A stretch of DNA of 7,558 nucleotides from Synergistaceae bacterium (GCA_017475805.1 JAFVEW010000042.1:1-7558); one strand, 5' to 3'. Positions 1 through 6,076 are shown, numbered from the stretch's first letter. A program made the numbers and translations. Notes: generated from the sequence alone by a model not told the origin.

Positions 1-313
1 GGATCAATTTTCCTGTTGGAGAACTGTCGATTATTCCCATATTTAGGACGTTAATAGTAATTCCCTGTTTCGTGAGTTTTTCTATAATTTGAATGCCTTG
101 AATTAAACTGCGAGCAATTCTGTCTAACTTCGTAATGATTAAAGTATCGCCAGACTGAATGACTTTCAAAAGTTGATTAAGCTCAGGCCGATTATTTTTT
201 ACTCCCGAAAAAACATCTGAAAAAATTTTTTCTACGCCGGCATTTTTTAATTCTTCCTGTTGAACTTCGAGAGATTGGCCGTTCGTACTTACTCTCGCGT
301 ATCCGTAAATCAT
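1..313 (-). CDS. Small serine recombinase (resolvase/invertase family), N-terminal part, cut by window edge
   Basis: The gene starts at ATG 313 and runs off the left edge, leaving 104 residues that I translated by hand. The N-terminus MIYGYARVST holds the catalytic serine (S9) and the conserved R7. The motif LDRIARS at 63-69 carries the other active-site arginines (R65, R68), and SSPTGKL at 97-103 is the usual motif before the long E helix. These mark the catalytic domain of the resolvase/invertase family, which cuts DNA through a phosphoserine link and rotates the strands. The C-terminal helix-turn-helix lies outside the window, so resolvase, invertase or small-transposon role cannot be told apart. 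It lies 97 bp downstream of the PemK-type toxin gene on the same strand. Family is certain; exact role is open. Confidence 0.93.
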   Translation of the reverse strand, partial: MIYGYARVSTNGQSLEVQQEELKNAGVEKIFSDVFSGVKNNRPELNQLLKVIQSGDTLIITKLDRIARSLIQGIQIIEKLTKQGITINVLNMGIIDSSPTGKLI

Positions 314-322
314 AAATAACTA

Positions 323-342
323 CTCTCCTATTCTCTCCTATT
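323..342 (-). repeat. Tandem 10-bp duplication carrying two ribosome binding sites of the recombinase gene
   Basis: Read on the minus strand, AATAGGAGAG occurs twice back to back without a mismatch (342-333 and 332-323). Each copy contains an AGGAG Shine-Dalgarno core. The copy nearer the gene ends 9 nt before ATG 313 and is the likely working site. The other is an extra upstream ribosome landing site or a simple slippage duplication. Confidence 0.7.
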
Positions 343-375
343 TTGACTATAATTTATGACCATTCGCGAAAAGTT

Positions 376-405
376 ATTTTAACAGAACAAGAATATTATA
401 GTTAA
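376..405 (-). promoter_or_regulatory. Candidate promoter for the serine recombinase
   Basis: On the minus strand TTAACT (405-400) and TAAAAT (381-376) are separated by 18 bp, a weak but acceptable -35/-10 pair upstream of the recombinase. A better-looking TTGACA and TATAAT also lie here (between about 413 and 393) but only 8 bp apart, so they cannot form one sigma-70 promoter. An 8-bp palindrome, TTCGCGAA, lies at 363-370 just downstream and could be an operator. Read-through from the toxin operon is equally possible because no terminator is visible between them. Confidence 0.3.
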
Positions 406-410
406 ATCTG

Positions 411-743
411 TCAAGTTTTGAGCATAAACTGTTTTAATCTGTCTTTGACTACGGCAAGCTGTAATGGATTAATGACTCCACGTGGAACAATACATGATAT
501 TTCTGATTTTTCTAATTCTATGTATTGATTAACTTGAATAACAGAATCAAGAGTTAGACCATTAAAATCATCTTTAGGAATTTCAATATCCCATTCACGG
601 CCCTTATGTTTTGACGTAATTTTAATAACGAACAAACTGTCGCCGAAGTCTTTAATAATTAACGCCGGACGTACTTTCTTTTCATTTTTCTCCTCAAACG
701 GAAAAGCTATCTCGACAATTTCTCCTTGTTTATAGTTCCGCAA
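411..743 (-). CDS. PemK/MazF-type toxin (mRNA endoribonuclease), TTG start
   Basis: The 110-residue protein has the PemK/MazF beginning GEIVEIAFPF (7-16), the RPALII strand with the family's catalytic arginine (R25), and ITSK (42-45) with T43 at the place of the catalytic threonine. Toxins of this family cut mRNA at short sequences and halt growth until the antitoxin returns. The frame is open further upstream to ATG 839, but that start would overlap the preceding gene by 110 nt, has no ribosome site and would add a non-conserved basic tail. TTG 743 follows GGAGG (754-750) with a 6-nt spacer, gives the usual family length and leaves only a 14-nt overlap with the antitoxin gene. The overlap points to translational coupling. 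Family call is firm; RNA cleavage is inferred from the conserved residues. Confidence 0.88.
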   Translation of the reverse strand: MRNYKQGEIVEIAFPFEEKNEKKVRPALIIKDFGDSLFVIKITSKHKGREWDIEIPKDDFNGLTLDSVIQVNQYIELEKSEISCIVPRGVINPLQLAVVKDRLKQFMLKT

Positions 744-1281
744 GGGCAGCCTCCAATCGCTCACGTGATAACGTTTTCCCTTTGGACAGCCAAAAACTGT
801 CTTCTTCGTCTTCGCTTTCTTCCCATTTCGAGAACTCATCAGAAAAAAATTTTTTTATTTTTTCATTCGATATAACGTCATTATGGAAGATTGCTTCCCT
901 TCCAAAAGTATCTAACCAAGGTGTTTCTTTATGAGTTGCATTTGAGAGAGCATATCCGCTGAACCATTTTTTTTCATCAACGACCATCTGAGCCACTGAT
1001 TCTATCGTTTCATCAATTCCATTAACTTCATTAATTTCAGCAACAGGAATTATGTTATCCCTATACTTTTTATATTCTTGATAAACGCTATCAACTACAG
1101 GACCGTGTTCCCATGCTTCAATAGGTTCAGCAAAAATCGGCTTCCCTGTTAAAGCAAGTGAATATCCTTGACAGTAATATAAAAGTTTCTGTAACTTCAT
1201 AGGAGTTAGGTCATAGTCTTTGCCTTGAATTTTTCGCATTAAATATATTAAATATTTCGCGAGCGTCTTTGCACTTATCAT
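730..1281 (-). CDS. Panacea-domain (DUF4065) antitoxin
   Basis: The 183-residue protein carries the Panacea/DUF4065 (SocA/GepA-like) signature: LTPMKLQKLLYYCQG at 25-39 and EAWEHGPVVDSVY at 55-67. Proteins with this domain neutralise many unrelated toxins encoded beside them, which fits the overlapping PemK-type toxin gene downstream. A C-terminal extension with an acidic run (EESEDEED, about 144-151) follows the domain and is a natural candidate for toxin binding; this is inference. ATG 1281 is chosen because GAGGTG lies 6 nt upstream; the frame stays open to a TTG at 1314, which lacks a ribosome site. Antitoxin first, toxin second is the usual order. There is no recognisable DNA-binding motif, so autoregulation is unclear. 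Confidence 0.88.
   Translation of the reverse strand: MISAKTLAKYLIYLMRKIQGKDYDLTPMKLQKLLYYCQGYSLALTGKPIFAEPIEAWEHGPVVDSVYQEYKKYRDNIIPVAEINEVNGIDETIESVAQMVVDEKKWFSGYALSNATHKETPWLDTFGREAIFHNDVISNEKIKKFFSDEFSKWEESEDEEDSFWLSKGKTLSRERLEAALAEL
750..754 (-). promoter_or_regulatory. Shine-Dalgarno site inside the antitoxin gene that sets the toxin start
   Basis: GGAGG at 754-750 lies within the last codons of the Panacea gene, in the stretch encoding RLEAA, with a 6-nt spacer to TTG 743. A non-ATG start inside the antitoxin's coding end would keep toxin synthesis low and tied to antitoxin translation. Confidence 0.65.
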
Positions 1282-1302
1282 TTTTATCACCTCGTTTTGA
1301 AA

Positions 1303-1308
1303 ATTATA
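1303..1308 (-). promoter_or_regulatory. Candidate -10 box for the Panacea/PemK operon
   Basis: A perfect minus-strand TATAAT lies 21 bp upstream of ATG 1281, which would give a very short leader containing only the ribosome site. The sequence 17-18 bp further upstream (TTATCC/TATCCT) is a poor -35, so the promoter may need an activator or be weak. Confidence 0.4.
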
Positions 1309-1341
1309 TTTCAAACTTTGATTAAAGGATAACGTAATTCA

Positions 1342-1367
1342 CTTTACATAAAAAATCTTATGTAAAG
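1342..1367. repeat. Perfect 9-bp inverted repeat upstream of the toxin-antitoxin operon
   Basis: CTTTACATA (1342-1350) and TATGTAAAG (1359-1367) are exact reverse complements around an 8-bp AT-rich spacer. The centre lies about 50 bp upstream of the candidate -10 box. It could be a protein-binding site for operon control, or a weak hairpin. On the minus strand the loop contains a T run but nothing that makes it a standard terminator. Confidence 0.6.
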
Positions 1368-1372
1368 CAGAC

Positions 1373-1505
1373 ACGACGCAAAAATTAGTTTTGAGCTGAT
1401 TTTTTCAGCTGACTACAAATTGTAGACAACTCATTCTCTGCGATTTAAGACAAAAAACGACGCAAATAAACGGCAACACAAAACTAAACTCAATGAAATA
1501 TTGAG
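1373..1505. other. Dyad-rich intergenic stretch (possible control or origin region)
   Basis: This non-coding stretch between the 125-residue gene and the Panacea gene holds three more perfect 6-bp dyads: AGCTGA/TCAGCT (1394-1410), CTACAA/TTGTAG (1413-1425) and CTCAAT/ATTGAG (1489-1505). It also has a 10-bp direct repeat, ACGACGCAAA, at 1373-1382 and 1457-1466. No coding frame is credible here. No standard terminator with a U tract is seen, so how the upstream transcript ends is unclear. Elements with a primase-helicase often have their origin in such a repeat-rich intergenic region, but the repeats are too few to assert an origin. Confidence 0.35.
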
Positions 1506-1550
1506 AATTACCGAATTATTCTAAACCAGTCGAATTTGAGGCGGTTAAAA

Positions 1551-1928
1551 TTAAAGTTCCATAATCTCTAACCAAGGCGTTCCTATTGGCTTTTCAGGAA
1601 CAGAATAATCATGAAGTCCACATAAAATTCTTGAAGTTTTCAGCGAAAAAACGTAAGGAAATTTTTCTTTCACTGAAGGGAATTCATCGCCGAAAATAAG
1701 TTCTATAAATTCAATAAATTTTGCTCTTCGACGTTTACGCAAACGAATATTTTTAGACGTTAAGCCGTCGTCAGGGTCAGGAATTACCCCATATAAAACC
1801 TTTAGTGCAATCTCATTTTCTTTAACCAGCCAATCATACATGTCTTGTTTTTCTTTTTTTGTCCTTAAAATTTCTAATAACTCAGACGTAACAATTTTTC
1901 CACTGCTAAGAGCGTCTCCAACTTTCAC
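1551..1928 (-). CDS. Hypothetical protein, 125 residues, downstream of the primase
   Basis: I do not recognise this family. The protein is soluble-looking, with a predicted-helical N-terminal half (LLEILRTKKEKQDMYDWLV), a proline-aspartate turn PDPDDG at 50-55, and a strongly basic patch RLRKRRRAK at 62-70 that could contact nucleic acid. The C-terminus ends in TPWLEIMEL. Two in-frame GTG codons are possible starts; GTG 1928 is preferred because AAGGAG (1943-1938) is 9 nt before it, while GTG 1934 is only 3 nt away. The gene follows the primase-helicase by 67 bp with no terminator visible between them, so co-transcription is likely. A lone TATAAT (minus strand, 1987-1982) has no matching -35. 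A replication-accessory role is only a guess from position and the basic patch. Confidence 0.75.
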   Translation of the reverse strand: MKVGDALSSGKIVTSELLEILRTKKEKQDMYDWLVKENEIALKVLYGVIPDPDDGLTSKNIRLRKRRRAKFIEFIELIFGDEFPSVKEKFPYVFSLKTSRILCGLHDYSVPEKPIGTPWLEIMEL

Positions 1929-1995
1929 TATCACTCACTCCTTAAAAAAGTCAACATCAAACTAAAGTCCATAAAACACAGATTATAACTTAATT

Positions 1996-4614
1996 TTACG
2001 CTTGAGCAGCGAAATCTCCGTTATCTATTTCGTTCATCTGCTCGTCTGCGTCTTGAATGTAACCAGTGTCATTTTCCTTGTCATCGTCGTCAACGTCGTA
2101 TTCAGGTGCAGCGAGCTTAATGTCTTTGAACGTCCAGAAACCATTTTTTTCCGTAAATTCCCAGCCTAATCGAGAGAAAATTATTGTTATGACAGCATAG
2201 AATTTTTTCCGATTCATCGGAAATTCAGCACACTCTTCAGCCCATTGCCTGTAATCTCTAAAGACTTGTCGTTTGTCAATGGTTTTGCCTTCTTTAACTA
2301 AATCTTTGACTTCGAAGAATTTTTCTTCGCTGTCTTTCACGAATGTCATTGAATTGCTATTCTCTTCGATGAATTCATTAATTAACCTGTTTTGCTCGTC
2401 TGTTTTAGTGAAACCGTTTTGAGCTAAAAGTTCTTGAAGTCCCTCAAGAGCCCAGTTGAAAATTCCCGGCAATTCTTTCAGAAGTTCTTGTTCAAGATTG
2501 ACATCAAGTAATCTGTCTTTCGAGTTCGGTGTTATATTCTCGGCGTCAGTAAAGTGCATAGGAAATTCCACCATTAAGAAACGTCGCATAAGTCCTTCCG
2601 AAATGTCGCCAACCTTTGGGTAGTTGTTGCAGCACATTATCATTTTTGAACGAGTCGGGAATGAGAATGGCGACTTAAATTTATAGCTGTCTTCAACATC
2701 GTCGCCAGCAATAAGTTTTTTTATGGTTTCGTCTGCACCGCCAAAATTATTTCCTGTATCCGAAGAAATATTCAGCCATGAGTCTTTGAATGGCATGAGT
2801 CTGAAGTCTTTCACAAGTTTTGACGGTTCAACATATGAAACGTAACCCTGCGAGCCTCCAAGCATTTTGCCTAAAACATTAACGAAAACGCTTTTTCCGT
2901 TTGAGCCTGTACCCATAAGCATGAGAGCCCTCTGGAAACGGCAATCCGGCAAAAGTAAATAACCGGCAAATTCTTTAAGAACTTTCTTTTTTTTCTCGTT
3001 TCCGTTCGTAACTTCATTGATAAATTTGTCCCATTTTTTGTGCGTTGCCTTATCTTCGTATCGATACGGGAGCTTAACAGTCGTATAATCATCTGCGCTA
3101 TGATTCTTGAACGTTGCTATTCTTGTTTCAAGGTCGATATGAAGCGTACCGTTTTGGAATGTAACGCGTGGCAACATGTTAAAACTTTTCAAAGGAACAT
3201 CGCTCCAGATTTCTTCACAGCTCTTTAGAGTCCTTAAGTTCGTAAGGAGCTTATTGCCTGTTGTTAAATGCCCCAGAACTTTCATGATTTTGCTTTGAAT
3301 TTGCGTATCGGTCTTTTCTTTCCAGATGTTATCCTCATATTCATAAAAACCGCATTTGTCGTTATATATCAGCTTATGATGAGCTAATACTTCGTTGCAA
3401 ACTTCCACTTCATCAAGTCCTTTCTTACCTGCACGAATTAAATCGTTGATCCAATCTTTATTAAACGTTGACCCAAGACACATCGTCATCTCTCGAATAT
3501 CCGCCGATTCTGTGAACGGTGAGACTTCTTTGATAAACTCCTTGCAACGCTCCATAACTTTTTCGCGTTCTCGTGCCGTCATATTATCAACTGAAGTCGT
3601 AGGTCTTAGATATTCCATGCACCAGTTAAGACCTTTGCGTGAATATTCATCAAGGAGTATCTCAACGTTACCGTATTTCTCGTAATATTCAGCCACGTCT
3701 TTCGTCTTATAAGCAGTGATAACTTCAAACGTTATTCTTTCTTTGATTAACTCACGCGCCATTTTGTAGGTGAACTCGTGGCCAGGTTGGTCGTTATCAA
3801 AAGCGAGAACGACTTTCTTAAAATCTTTCATTTTCTCAATGGCCTGCGGTGTCAGCTTTCCAAAATCGCCGCCGTTCGTGCAGAGAACGCTGTAGCCTGC
3901 TTGGTCGAATGAAAGCGCGTCAAAAGTTCCTTCGGTAACAACGACAAAATCTTTGCCCCTGTCTAACGTATGAAGACCCCAGATTGAATTTTTCAAGAAC
4001 GGATATTTTTCGTGCGAAGCCTTCATATATTTCTGCTCGTTAGGATTTTCGCCTTTTCCGCTCCAATCGTAGCAACGCGTATTGAAATAAAGAACGCTCT
4101 TGCCGCTCTCGTCCATGTATGGGAGAACAAGTCGCCATGACGGCCCTTGCGGCTTAACTCCGATTTTATTTTTCCTGATTGTTTCGTCAGTGATACCGCG
4201 TGAATGAAGATACGCCAACGCTCTGACAGCATACGGCTTATTTGAAAATAATTCGTTGTGCCAGCGTTCAACGTCCTTCATGAACTCGTCGCGCTGTGAT
4301 TTCTGAATTTTGATTTTTTCAGGAACGTACTCAGGCATTAACTCACGAATTGCCGCGCCCTTGTCGCCGTTAAATTTCACGATAGCGACTAAATCAACGA
4401 TGTCGCCGCCTTGTTTGTTCATAAAATCGTACCAGCGGCCATTTTCAGGATAAACCGCGAATGCGTTTTCACCCTCACCGTTGCCGAAAATTGAGTTCGC
4501 TCTGTCACTTCCGCCGACCCTATGAAGCCTGATACCAAGCTGCTCGGCAACTTCTTTAACGTTGTATTTCTCTTGAACTGCTGCGAATATATTTTCTTCT
4601 AAACAATTTTGCAT
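1996..4614 (-). CDS. Phage/plasmid-type DNA primase-helicase (TOPRIM + D5_N + SF3 helicase)
   Basis: The 872-residue protein (numbered from ATG 4614) combines priming and unwinding, as in P4 alpha-like replication proteins. Residues about 15-80 resemble the CHC2 primase zinc domain (YPENGRWYDF then QGGDIVDLV at 68-76) but lack its Cys/His ligands. The TOPRIM catalytic core follows: VVTEG with E228, and AFDNDQPG with D273 and D275. A D5_N-like region lies around 400-530. The SF3 ATPase has Walker A GTGSNGKS (568-575), a Walker B-like NISSD ending at D619, sensor MIMCCNNYP (N663/N664) and arginine finger candidates R677/R678. A winged-helix-like segment and an acidic tail (DVDDDDKEND) end the protein. 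The frame extends to GTG 4632, which lacks a ribosome site; GAGGA about 11 nt before ATG 4614 supports the later start. It probably initiates replication of the element. Confidence 0.93.
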   Translation of the reverse strand: MQNCLEENIFAAVQEKYNVKEVAEQLGIRLHRVGGSDRANSIFGNGEGENAFAVYPENGRWYDFMNKQGGDIVDLVAIVKFNGDKGAAIRELMPEYVPEKIKIQKSQRDEFMKDVERWHNELFSNKPYAVRALAYLHSRGITDETIRKNKIGVKPQGPSWRLVLPYMDESGKSVLYFNTRCYDWSGKGENPNEQKYMKASHEKYPFLKNSIWGLHTLDRGKDFVVVTEGTFDALSFDQAGYSVLCTNGGDFGKLTPQAIEKMKDFKKVVLAFDNDQPGHEFTYKMARELIKERITFEVITAYKTKDVAEYYEKYGNVEILLDEYSRKGLNWCMEYLRPTTSVDNMTAREREKVMERCKEFIKEVSPFTESADIREMTMCLGSTFNKDWINDLIRAGKKGLDEVEVCNEVLAHHKLIYNDKCGFYEYEDNIWKEKTDTQIQSKIMKVLGHLTTGNKLLTNLRTLKSCEEIWSDVPLKSFNMLPRVTFQNGTLHIDLETRIATFKNHSADDYTTVKLPYRYEDKATHKKWDKFINEVTNGNEKKKKVLKEFAGYLLLPDCRFQRALMLMGTGSNGKSVFVNVLGKMLGGSQGYVSYVEPSKLVKDFRLMPFKDSWLNISSDTGNNFGGADETIKKLIAGDDVEDSYKFKSPFSFPTRSKMIMCCNNYPKVGDISEGLMRRFLMVEFPMHFTDAENITPNSKDRLLDVNLEQELLKELPGIFNWALEGLQELLAQNGFTKTDEQNRLINEFIEENSNSMTFVKDSEEKFFEVKDLVKEGKTIDKRQVFRDYRQWAEECAEFPMNRKKFYAVITIIFSRLGWEFTEKNGFWTFKDIKLAAPEYDVDDDDKENDTGYIQDADEQMNEIDNGDFAAQA

Positions 4615-4655
4615 GTGATATACTATCCTCACTTTTATTAAATTTTGTTATGAAG

Positions 4656-4684
4656 ATTATAAAAAAAATGAGCGGCCTTTGCAA
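4656..4684 (-). promoter_or_regulatory. Candidate primase promoter overlapping a terminator
   Basis: On the minus strand TTGCAA (4684-4679) and a perfect TATAAT (4661-4656) are separated by exactly 17 bp, and the start would fall near 4649, leaving a leader of about 35 nt before ATG 4614. The -35 lies in the loop of the upstream operon's terminator and the -10 abuts its T tract, so the two signals share the same bases. Confidence 0.6.
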
Positions 4685-4696
4685 GTGGGTCGCTCA
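4661..4696 (-). terminator. Rho-independent terminator of the HTH/RelE/membrane-protein operon
   Basis: The minus-strand transcript has TGAGCGACC (4696-4688), a short loop, and GGCCGCTCA (4677-4669): six closing base pairs, one A-C mismatch and two more pairs. Eight T residues follow (4668-4661). It starts 9 nt after the stop of the last operon gene. In the plus direction the same stem (with a G-U pair) is followed by AAAA and seven T residues, so it might also stop antisense transcription. Confidence 0.75.
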
Positions 4697-4705
4697 AAAA
4701 TTTTT

Positions 4706-4903
4706 TTAGGGCTGTAATCTTTCCGCTAATTTTTCTTTCACTATTTTTTCGACGTATTCTGTAACTTTTTCTTCAATCATGTGTTCTTGTTCTTCTAAAG
4801 AAATTTTCTTTCGCACATACGTTACTCCTGTTGTAAAACCTACACAGAAAAAACAAAAACAAAACGAGACAATCATGAAGCCAAACGCTAAATTACTTGA
4901 CAT
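4706..4903 (-). CDS. Small single-pass membrane protein, 65 residues
   Basis: I do not recognise a family. Residues about 4-26 are hydrophobic and rich in Phe and Cys (FMIVSFCFCFFCVGF), a clear transmembrane segment near the N-terminus. Then comes a short basic stretch (YVRKK, 29-33) and a charged amphipathic helix to the end. By the positive-inside rule the charged tail is probably cytoplasmic. ATG 4903 has a GGTGA ribosome site close upstream and starts 12 nt after the stop of the coiled-coil membrane gene, so the two are translated from one message. It is the last gene before the terminator. The pairing with another membrane protein suggests a joint role, but holin, anchor or toxin functions are all unproven. 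Confidence 0.75.
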   Translation of the reverse strand: MSSNLAFGFMIVSFCFCFFCVGFTTGVTYVRKKISLEEQEHMIEEKVTEYVEKIVKEKLAERLQP

Positions 4904-4915
4904 TTTTTCACCGTC

Positions 4916-5308
4916 CTATCCTTTGAAAAACGCAATCACAGAAAAAGCGAGCGTCAAAGCACCGAGCAAAACTCCGAAAACTACAAACCATTTATTCTGG
5001 TAATCTTTCATATCTTCAAAACGCTTTTCAAGACCGCTAATTTTGTCATTCGTGTTTTGATTTTTTTCCGTTAATTTCACTTCAAGGTTATCAATTTTCG
5101 CGTCAAGAATTTCAACAGCACTTTCAATTTTCATATTCAGATTTTTAATTTCGCCGTGAAGTTTCTCAAAATTTTTTTCAATAATAGCCTGAAGTTTTTC
5201 AAATTTATCGTCTGTCCGCTCACGTTCAGCGTTAATCTTGAATTTAATATCTTCAAGCTGTAAATCAAAAATTTTCTGTGGTACGTATTCTGTCGTCTGA
5301 GTTTCCAT
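4916..5308 (-). CDS. Coiled-coil protein with C-terminal membrane anchor, 130 residues
   Basis: Residues about 15-103 form a long heptad-patterned coiled coil (for example FEKLQAIIEKNFEKLHGEI), followed by one transmembrane helix at about 107-127 (WFVVFGVLLGALTLAFSVIA) and a short FFKG end. The layout, soluble coiled coil plus C-terminal anchor, resembles XhlA-like and other tail-anchored phage or plasmid proteins, but sequence identity to a named family cannot be claimed. The start is uncertain: ATG 5308 has GGAG only 2 nt before it, while GTG 5323 would merge with the AAGGAG site at 5328-5323. Both give the same domains. The gene begins close behind the RelE-type toxin gene with no terminator between them, so it belongs to the same operon. 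Confidence 0.8.
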   Translation of the reverse strand: METQTTEYVPQKIFDLQLEDIKFKINAERERTDDKFEKLQAIIEKNFEKLHGEIKNLNMKIESAVEILDAKIDNLEVKLTEKNQNTNDKISGLEKRFEDMKDYQNKWFVVFGVLLGALTLAFSVIAFFKG

Positions 5309-5326
5309 TACTCCTGCTTGCACTCC

Positions 5327-5593
5327 TTAATCATCATAAATCTTGCTTCTATGGCCGATTTTAATAGCTTCGATAGTTAAAATATCATCGTAAATCCTGC
5401 AGACTATTCTGTAATCGCCTACTCTATAACGATATTTTCCTGATAAATTTCCTTTTAATGACTTAGCTATAGAACGCGGATTAGGGTATGAAGGTAAACG
5501 TTTCAAGAAATTATTAATTTTTTCTCTGACAGGCTTATCAAGTTTTTTTAGGTCTTGTTCAGCCTCGTAAGAAAGTTTAATCAGCCAGTTCAA
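5327..5593 (-). CDS. RelE/ParE-superfamily toxin
   Basis: The 88-residue protein matches the RelE superfamily over its full length: an N-terminal strand WLIKLS, the helix AEQDLKKLDKPVREKI (11-26), then LKGNLSGKYRYRVGDYRIVCRI (46-67) and the ending IKIGHRSKIYD (77-87). R57, R62, H81, R82 and Y86 sit at positions that are typically basic or catalytic in RelE-type ribosome-dependent RNases. ParE-like gyrase toxins share the fold, but the GHR..IYD end favours RelE/YafQ-type mRNA cleavage. TTG 5593 is the start: it gives the expected N-terminus and overlaps the antitoxin gene by 17 nt, so translation is probably coupled. No strong ribosome site precedes it, which would keep toxin output low. Confidence 0.92.
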   Translation of the reverse strand: MNWLIKLSYEAEQDLKKLDKPVREKINNFLKRLPSYPNPRSIAKSLKGNLSGKYRYRVGDYRIVCRIYDDILTIEAIKIGHRSKIYDD

Positions 5594-5798
5594 GACGCTT
5601 CATCACTTCTTCTAAAGGATAAGTTTTCATTTTTCCACTGTCGATTTCAGCTGAAATTCTATCAGCGTCATCACAGTCCTCTACATACTCAGCGCATAAC
5701 CTAATCGCAAGCTCTTCGGGCGTTTCATTTCCGCTGGCTGCGTAATAGTTAAATCTTTCTTGAAGTTTAGGCGTTAAATTAATCGTTAATTGTGGCAT
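5577..5798 (-). CDS. Ribbon-helix-helix antitoxin partner of the RelE-type toxin
   Basis: The 73-residue protein begins with a short strand (QLTINLTP, 3-10) and two helices typical of a ribbon-helix-helix domain, with the turn SGNETPEE at 22-29. The C-terminal part (SGKMKTYPLEEVMKRL, 54-69) is the kind of extended segment that wraps RelE toxins, with the frequent EEV...L end. Such proteins bind their own operator as dimers and neutralise the toxin. ATG 5798 has GGAGAG 8 nt upstream. The ribosome site lies within the last codons of the preceding HTH gene, whose stop is 1 nt away, and the next gene overlaps by 17 nt. The family call is from motif layout and context, as the RHH domain is divergent. 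Confidence 0.85.
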   Translation of the reverse strand: MPQLTINLTPKLQERFNYYAASGNETPEELAIRLCAEYVEDCDDADRISAEIDSGKMKTYPLEEVMKRLELAD

Positions 5799-5799
5799 C

Positions 5800-6048
5800 T
5801 TAGTCGCTCTCCTTCATATTAATAACGGCGTTTTTAATTAAATCGCTATTTTTTTCTTTCTTTTTAAGTCCCGGCGGCAGTCTAACAAAATTATCAACTG
5901 ACTCGCGCGGGATTATCCATACTGAACCGATTTTTTCTGCGCCCTTGAATCTTCCTTGTTTACATAAAACAGCAACTCGTATCCTGGTTAGTCCTAATAT
6001 TTGAGCTGCTTCTTTAACCGATATTAAATTTCTTTTATTTTCTTCCAT
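5800..6048 (-). CDS. Excisionase/MerR-like helix-turn-helix DNA-binding protein
   Basis: The 82-residue protein carries an HTH_17-type winged helix-turn-helix: LISVKEAAQILGLTRIRV (8-25) is the helix-turn-helix, QGRFKGAEKIGSVWIIP (31-47) the wing with the common 'W.IP' element, and VDNFVRLPPG closes the domain. Proteins of this class act as excisionases bending DNA at attachment sites, or as small regulators. ATG 6048 has a near-perfect AAGGAGGTG site 8 nt upstream, the strongest of the minus operon. It is the first gene of the operon and sits directly beside the divergent control region with two 14-bp repeats, so it is a good candidate for their binder; that link is inference. The basic tail (LKKKEK) may aid DNA binding. 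Confidence 0.9.
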   Translation of the reverse strand: MEENKRNLISVKEAAQILGLTRIRVAVLCKQGRFKGAEKIGSVWIIPRESVDNFVRLPPGLKKKEKNSDLIKNAVINMKESD

Positions 6049-6076
6049 AAATAAAGCACCTCCTTTTTATTTTCGT

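Noticed and set aside
744..839. N-terminal extension of the PemK-type toxin to ATG 839
   Set aside because: It overlaps the antitoxin gene by 110 nt, has no ribosome site and adds residues outside the family fold. TTG 743 has a good site and gives normal length.
905..1590. Similar strings in the Panacea gene (ETPWLD) and the 125-residue gene (GTPWLE), also alike in DNA over about 19 bp
   Set aside because: The likeness does not extend beyond these few codons and the surroundings differ, so common origin is not supported.
2871..4271. Open frames of 62-96 codons on both strands within the primase gene (2871-3092, 3040-3228, 3395-3685, 4023-4271)
   Set aside because: They lie wholly inside a gene with clear domains, have no start context and encode unrecognisable, low-quality products.
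4779..5003. Plus-strand frame of 74 codons opposite the two membrane-protein genes
   Set aside because: It is antisense to two better-supported genes and its composition is that of reversed coding sequence.
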